From: Chondrilla cf. caribensis
Lineage: Eukaryota > Porifera > Demospongiae > Chondrillida > Chondrillidae
DNA length: 64,000 nucleotides
Assembly: GCA_964020155.1 (NCBI GenBank)
Contig: OZ026568.1
Coordinates: forward strand, 3,477,820 to 3,541,819
Reading direction: 5' to 3'
Below are positions 59,595 through 64,000 of the stretch, piece by piece (positions within the stretch are counted from its first letter, which is position 1; each line of letters opens with the position of its first letter). The notes beneath the pieces were generated by a model. The model did no database searches. It was not told the origin of the DNA and saw only the letters and a program-made list of their open reading frames with translations. The position numbers were made by a program, and so were the translations under genes.

Positions 59595-59699
59595 GTGTCT
59601 ATGCCTACCTATCTGTAAATGTGGAGATGAGTAATTTTGCAAAGAAGCTCGAGGAGATAATAGATGGTGGGATTTCTAGCGGCCGACTTCCTCCTAAAG
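59595..59699 (+). other. Candidate exon, unassigned
   Basis: Between CTGACTCAG and the donor GTGAGTTC a frame reads VYAYLSVNVEMSNFAKKLEE followed by IIDGGISSGRLPPK, phase 1 in and out. It looks coding by composition but I do not recognise a family. It is directly preceded, in another frame, by a WKCDVC reading after the (TG)n at 59450-59512. Confidence 0.35.
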
Positions 59700-62320
<2,621 letters not shown>

Positions 62321-62575
62321 CAGACCACCGAATCAAGTCTGCATGATCGTATAGTATTAATACAGATCATTGAATAAGTTTGCATGATCGTATAGTATTA
62401 ATACAGATCATTGAATCAAGTCTGCATGATCGTATAATATTAATACAGATCATTGAATAAGTTTGCATGATCGTATAGTATTATTACAAATCATTGAATC
62501 GATCCTGAATGATCGTATATTGTATTATTACAGATCCCTGAATCGATTCTACATGATCGTATAGCATTATTTGAT
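62321..62575. repeat. About 42-bp tandem repeat, six copies
   Basis: Unit CAGATCATTGAATCAAGTCT followed by GCATGATCGTATAGTATTAATA, with starts near 62321, 62363, 62404, 62445, 62487 and 62531. Copies drift toward the right end. Confidence 0.9.
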
Positions 62576-63075
62576 GTATTCAATTTCAACACGAGTACAC
62601 TTGTAAAAGTCTCTCAAGTACTCTGATGTGGTTGGACCCTGCTGCCACGGAGACTGTGATTTTATTGGTGGAACTTGTAGATCTTCTTTCCTATTGCCAC
62701 GTATTGTGGTGGGTAAGCAATGTGCATTGACATATGAGCCATGAGTGATGGCGTCATCTGCATACTAGCACCACTAGTCACGTACTAATTTTGGGTAAAA
62801 GTTATCAAATGCACGTCAATCAATCATATGCATATCAATCAATGTAATAGAATTTAATGCGTGAAAGCCTTTAGTAACTTATGAGCATACACGCTTTTAT
62901 AATATATGCATACATGTTGCTGAGCTAGCATGGTGTATGTGGATTTATGTATTTATATTATGGTGTGTGTTTGTGTGTGTGTGTTCGTGTGTGTGTGTGT
63001 GTATGCTCGTGTGTGTGTGTATACATGTGTGTGTGTTTATGTGTGTGTGTGTGTGTGTGCTCGTGTGTGTGTGTA

Positions 63076-63129
<54 letters not shown>

Positions 63130-64000
63130 CATGTATGGTGCATGTGTGTGCTTCGTATGTACCCAGTTGTGTATACCTATTCACATGTCATTGTTTGGTA
63201 TTGTATTACATGCACACACATGCTTGCAGGCATTCCACACTTATCTAACACATATACCTAAAAATCTACATCAAACATCTCAAGTACTTTCAAGACATTG
63301 TGTGTCTAACGCCAAAAGAAAGACTATCCCATTCCAATTAGGTTTGCATGTGATTGCATTAGCTGTCTCTGCTGTATCCTGGGCACATCAGTGAATGGCC
63401 AAGTGTCTTATAAGTGCATTAATCAAATCACTCGGTTGTGATTGTAACAATGGGGGACAAGCGGTATCTCCCTTCAACGTGATTTGGTGCTCGCTCTAAT
63501 TGCACTGAACACAATTGTTCCAGCTACATTTGCCACACAAGTGAATTTGTCTTGTGGTACACATGTTCACTTTGTGTGGGTGAGGGCATGGAACCTTGGC
63601 TGGCTCCAGCCTCTCCGCTGAAAAGGTGACATCTCCATTCTCATTTGAAGAGCTTCTCCCTTGCGTGTCTCTTGTTTGCAACACACACGGGACCACAAAT
63701 GAGATGTTGTGAATGACAGGAAACCCAATTTGAGCAGACTGTCACTGCCCTGATTCCTTACCTTGGTAGTGTTGTGGTTCTGTGTTTTGAAACTCTAAAC
63801 TGAACAATCTCTTCCGCGTTACTTCTGAGGTTATGTGTATGGAGTGTGTATCGGTATGTGATGTCTAGTAGATTGGATTTTTTCGAATGGACACCTCTAG
63901 AATGTTGACACAGTCAAACCTCAACAACTTGAAAAATTGATGCTAGCAGTATTGTATTTCGTGTTAACAGTGCTTACAGAATCAATGTACATTAGCAGTG
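62576..64000. other. Right end of window, no gene recognised
   Basis: Contains an interrupted (TG)n at 62962-63130 with GTGCTCGTGTG units. A minus-strand frame at 63496-63696 includes HLCGKCSWNNC but has no other support. Sequence is otherwise unremarkable and AT-rich. Confidence 0.5.

Noticed and set aside
63496..63696. Minus-strand frame with HLCGKCSWNNC
   Set aside because: One Cys cluster only; no start, no splice partners and no recognised family.

Overview
This is a window from an animal nuclear genome. Every recognisable gene is split by GT-AG introns, and the exons can be joined in phase into animal protein families: WDR6, tankyrase, D-2-hydroxyglutarate dehydrogenase, an ALMS-motif centrosomal protein, a TSNAXIP1-like coiled-coil protein, and zinc-ribbon proteins related to Shiftless (SHFL). 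Compact genes, divergent gene pairs with very short spacers, and many MITEs and microsatellites suggest a non-bilaterian marine invertebrate such as a sponge. That is inference; the species cannot be read from the sequence alone.

Layout: positions 18-2361 (- strand) hold the 5' nine exons of WDR6. It is head-to-head, across 556 bp, with a complete 24-exon tankyrase on the + strand (2918-17251, 1151 aa). Convergent with tankyrase is one complete copy of D2HGDH (17947-21773, - strand). A second complete copy lies in opposite orientation at 34000-37682 (+). The two copies form a head-to-head inverted duplication around about 12 kb of satellite DNA (22290-33755), built from roughly 187-, 207- and 359-bp monomers that switch orientation in blocks. 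Next come an ALMS-motif gene (38451-40926, -) and, 222 bp away and divergent, a TSNAXIP1-like gene (41149-53629, +). One 6.8-kb intron of the latter contains four intronless SHFL-like genes in alternating orientation (-,+,-,+). This nested cluster of putative antiviral zinc-ribbon genes is the most interesting system in the window. From 53.6 kb to the end I find mostly simple repeats, minisatellites, a probable LTR fragment and a few isolated Cys-rich candidate exons.

The intron model has a striking habit. (TG)n microsatellites lie on the sense strand and very often begin at or just after the 5' splice site, and two minisatellites also start exactly at a splice donor. Exon coordinates come from manual reading: reading-frame phase was checked across every junction and homology was judged from remembered family features, not from database searches.
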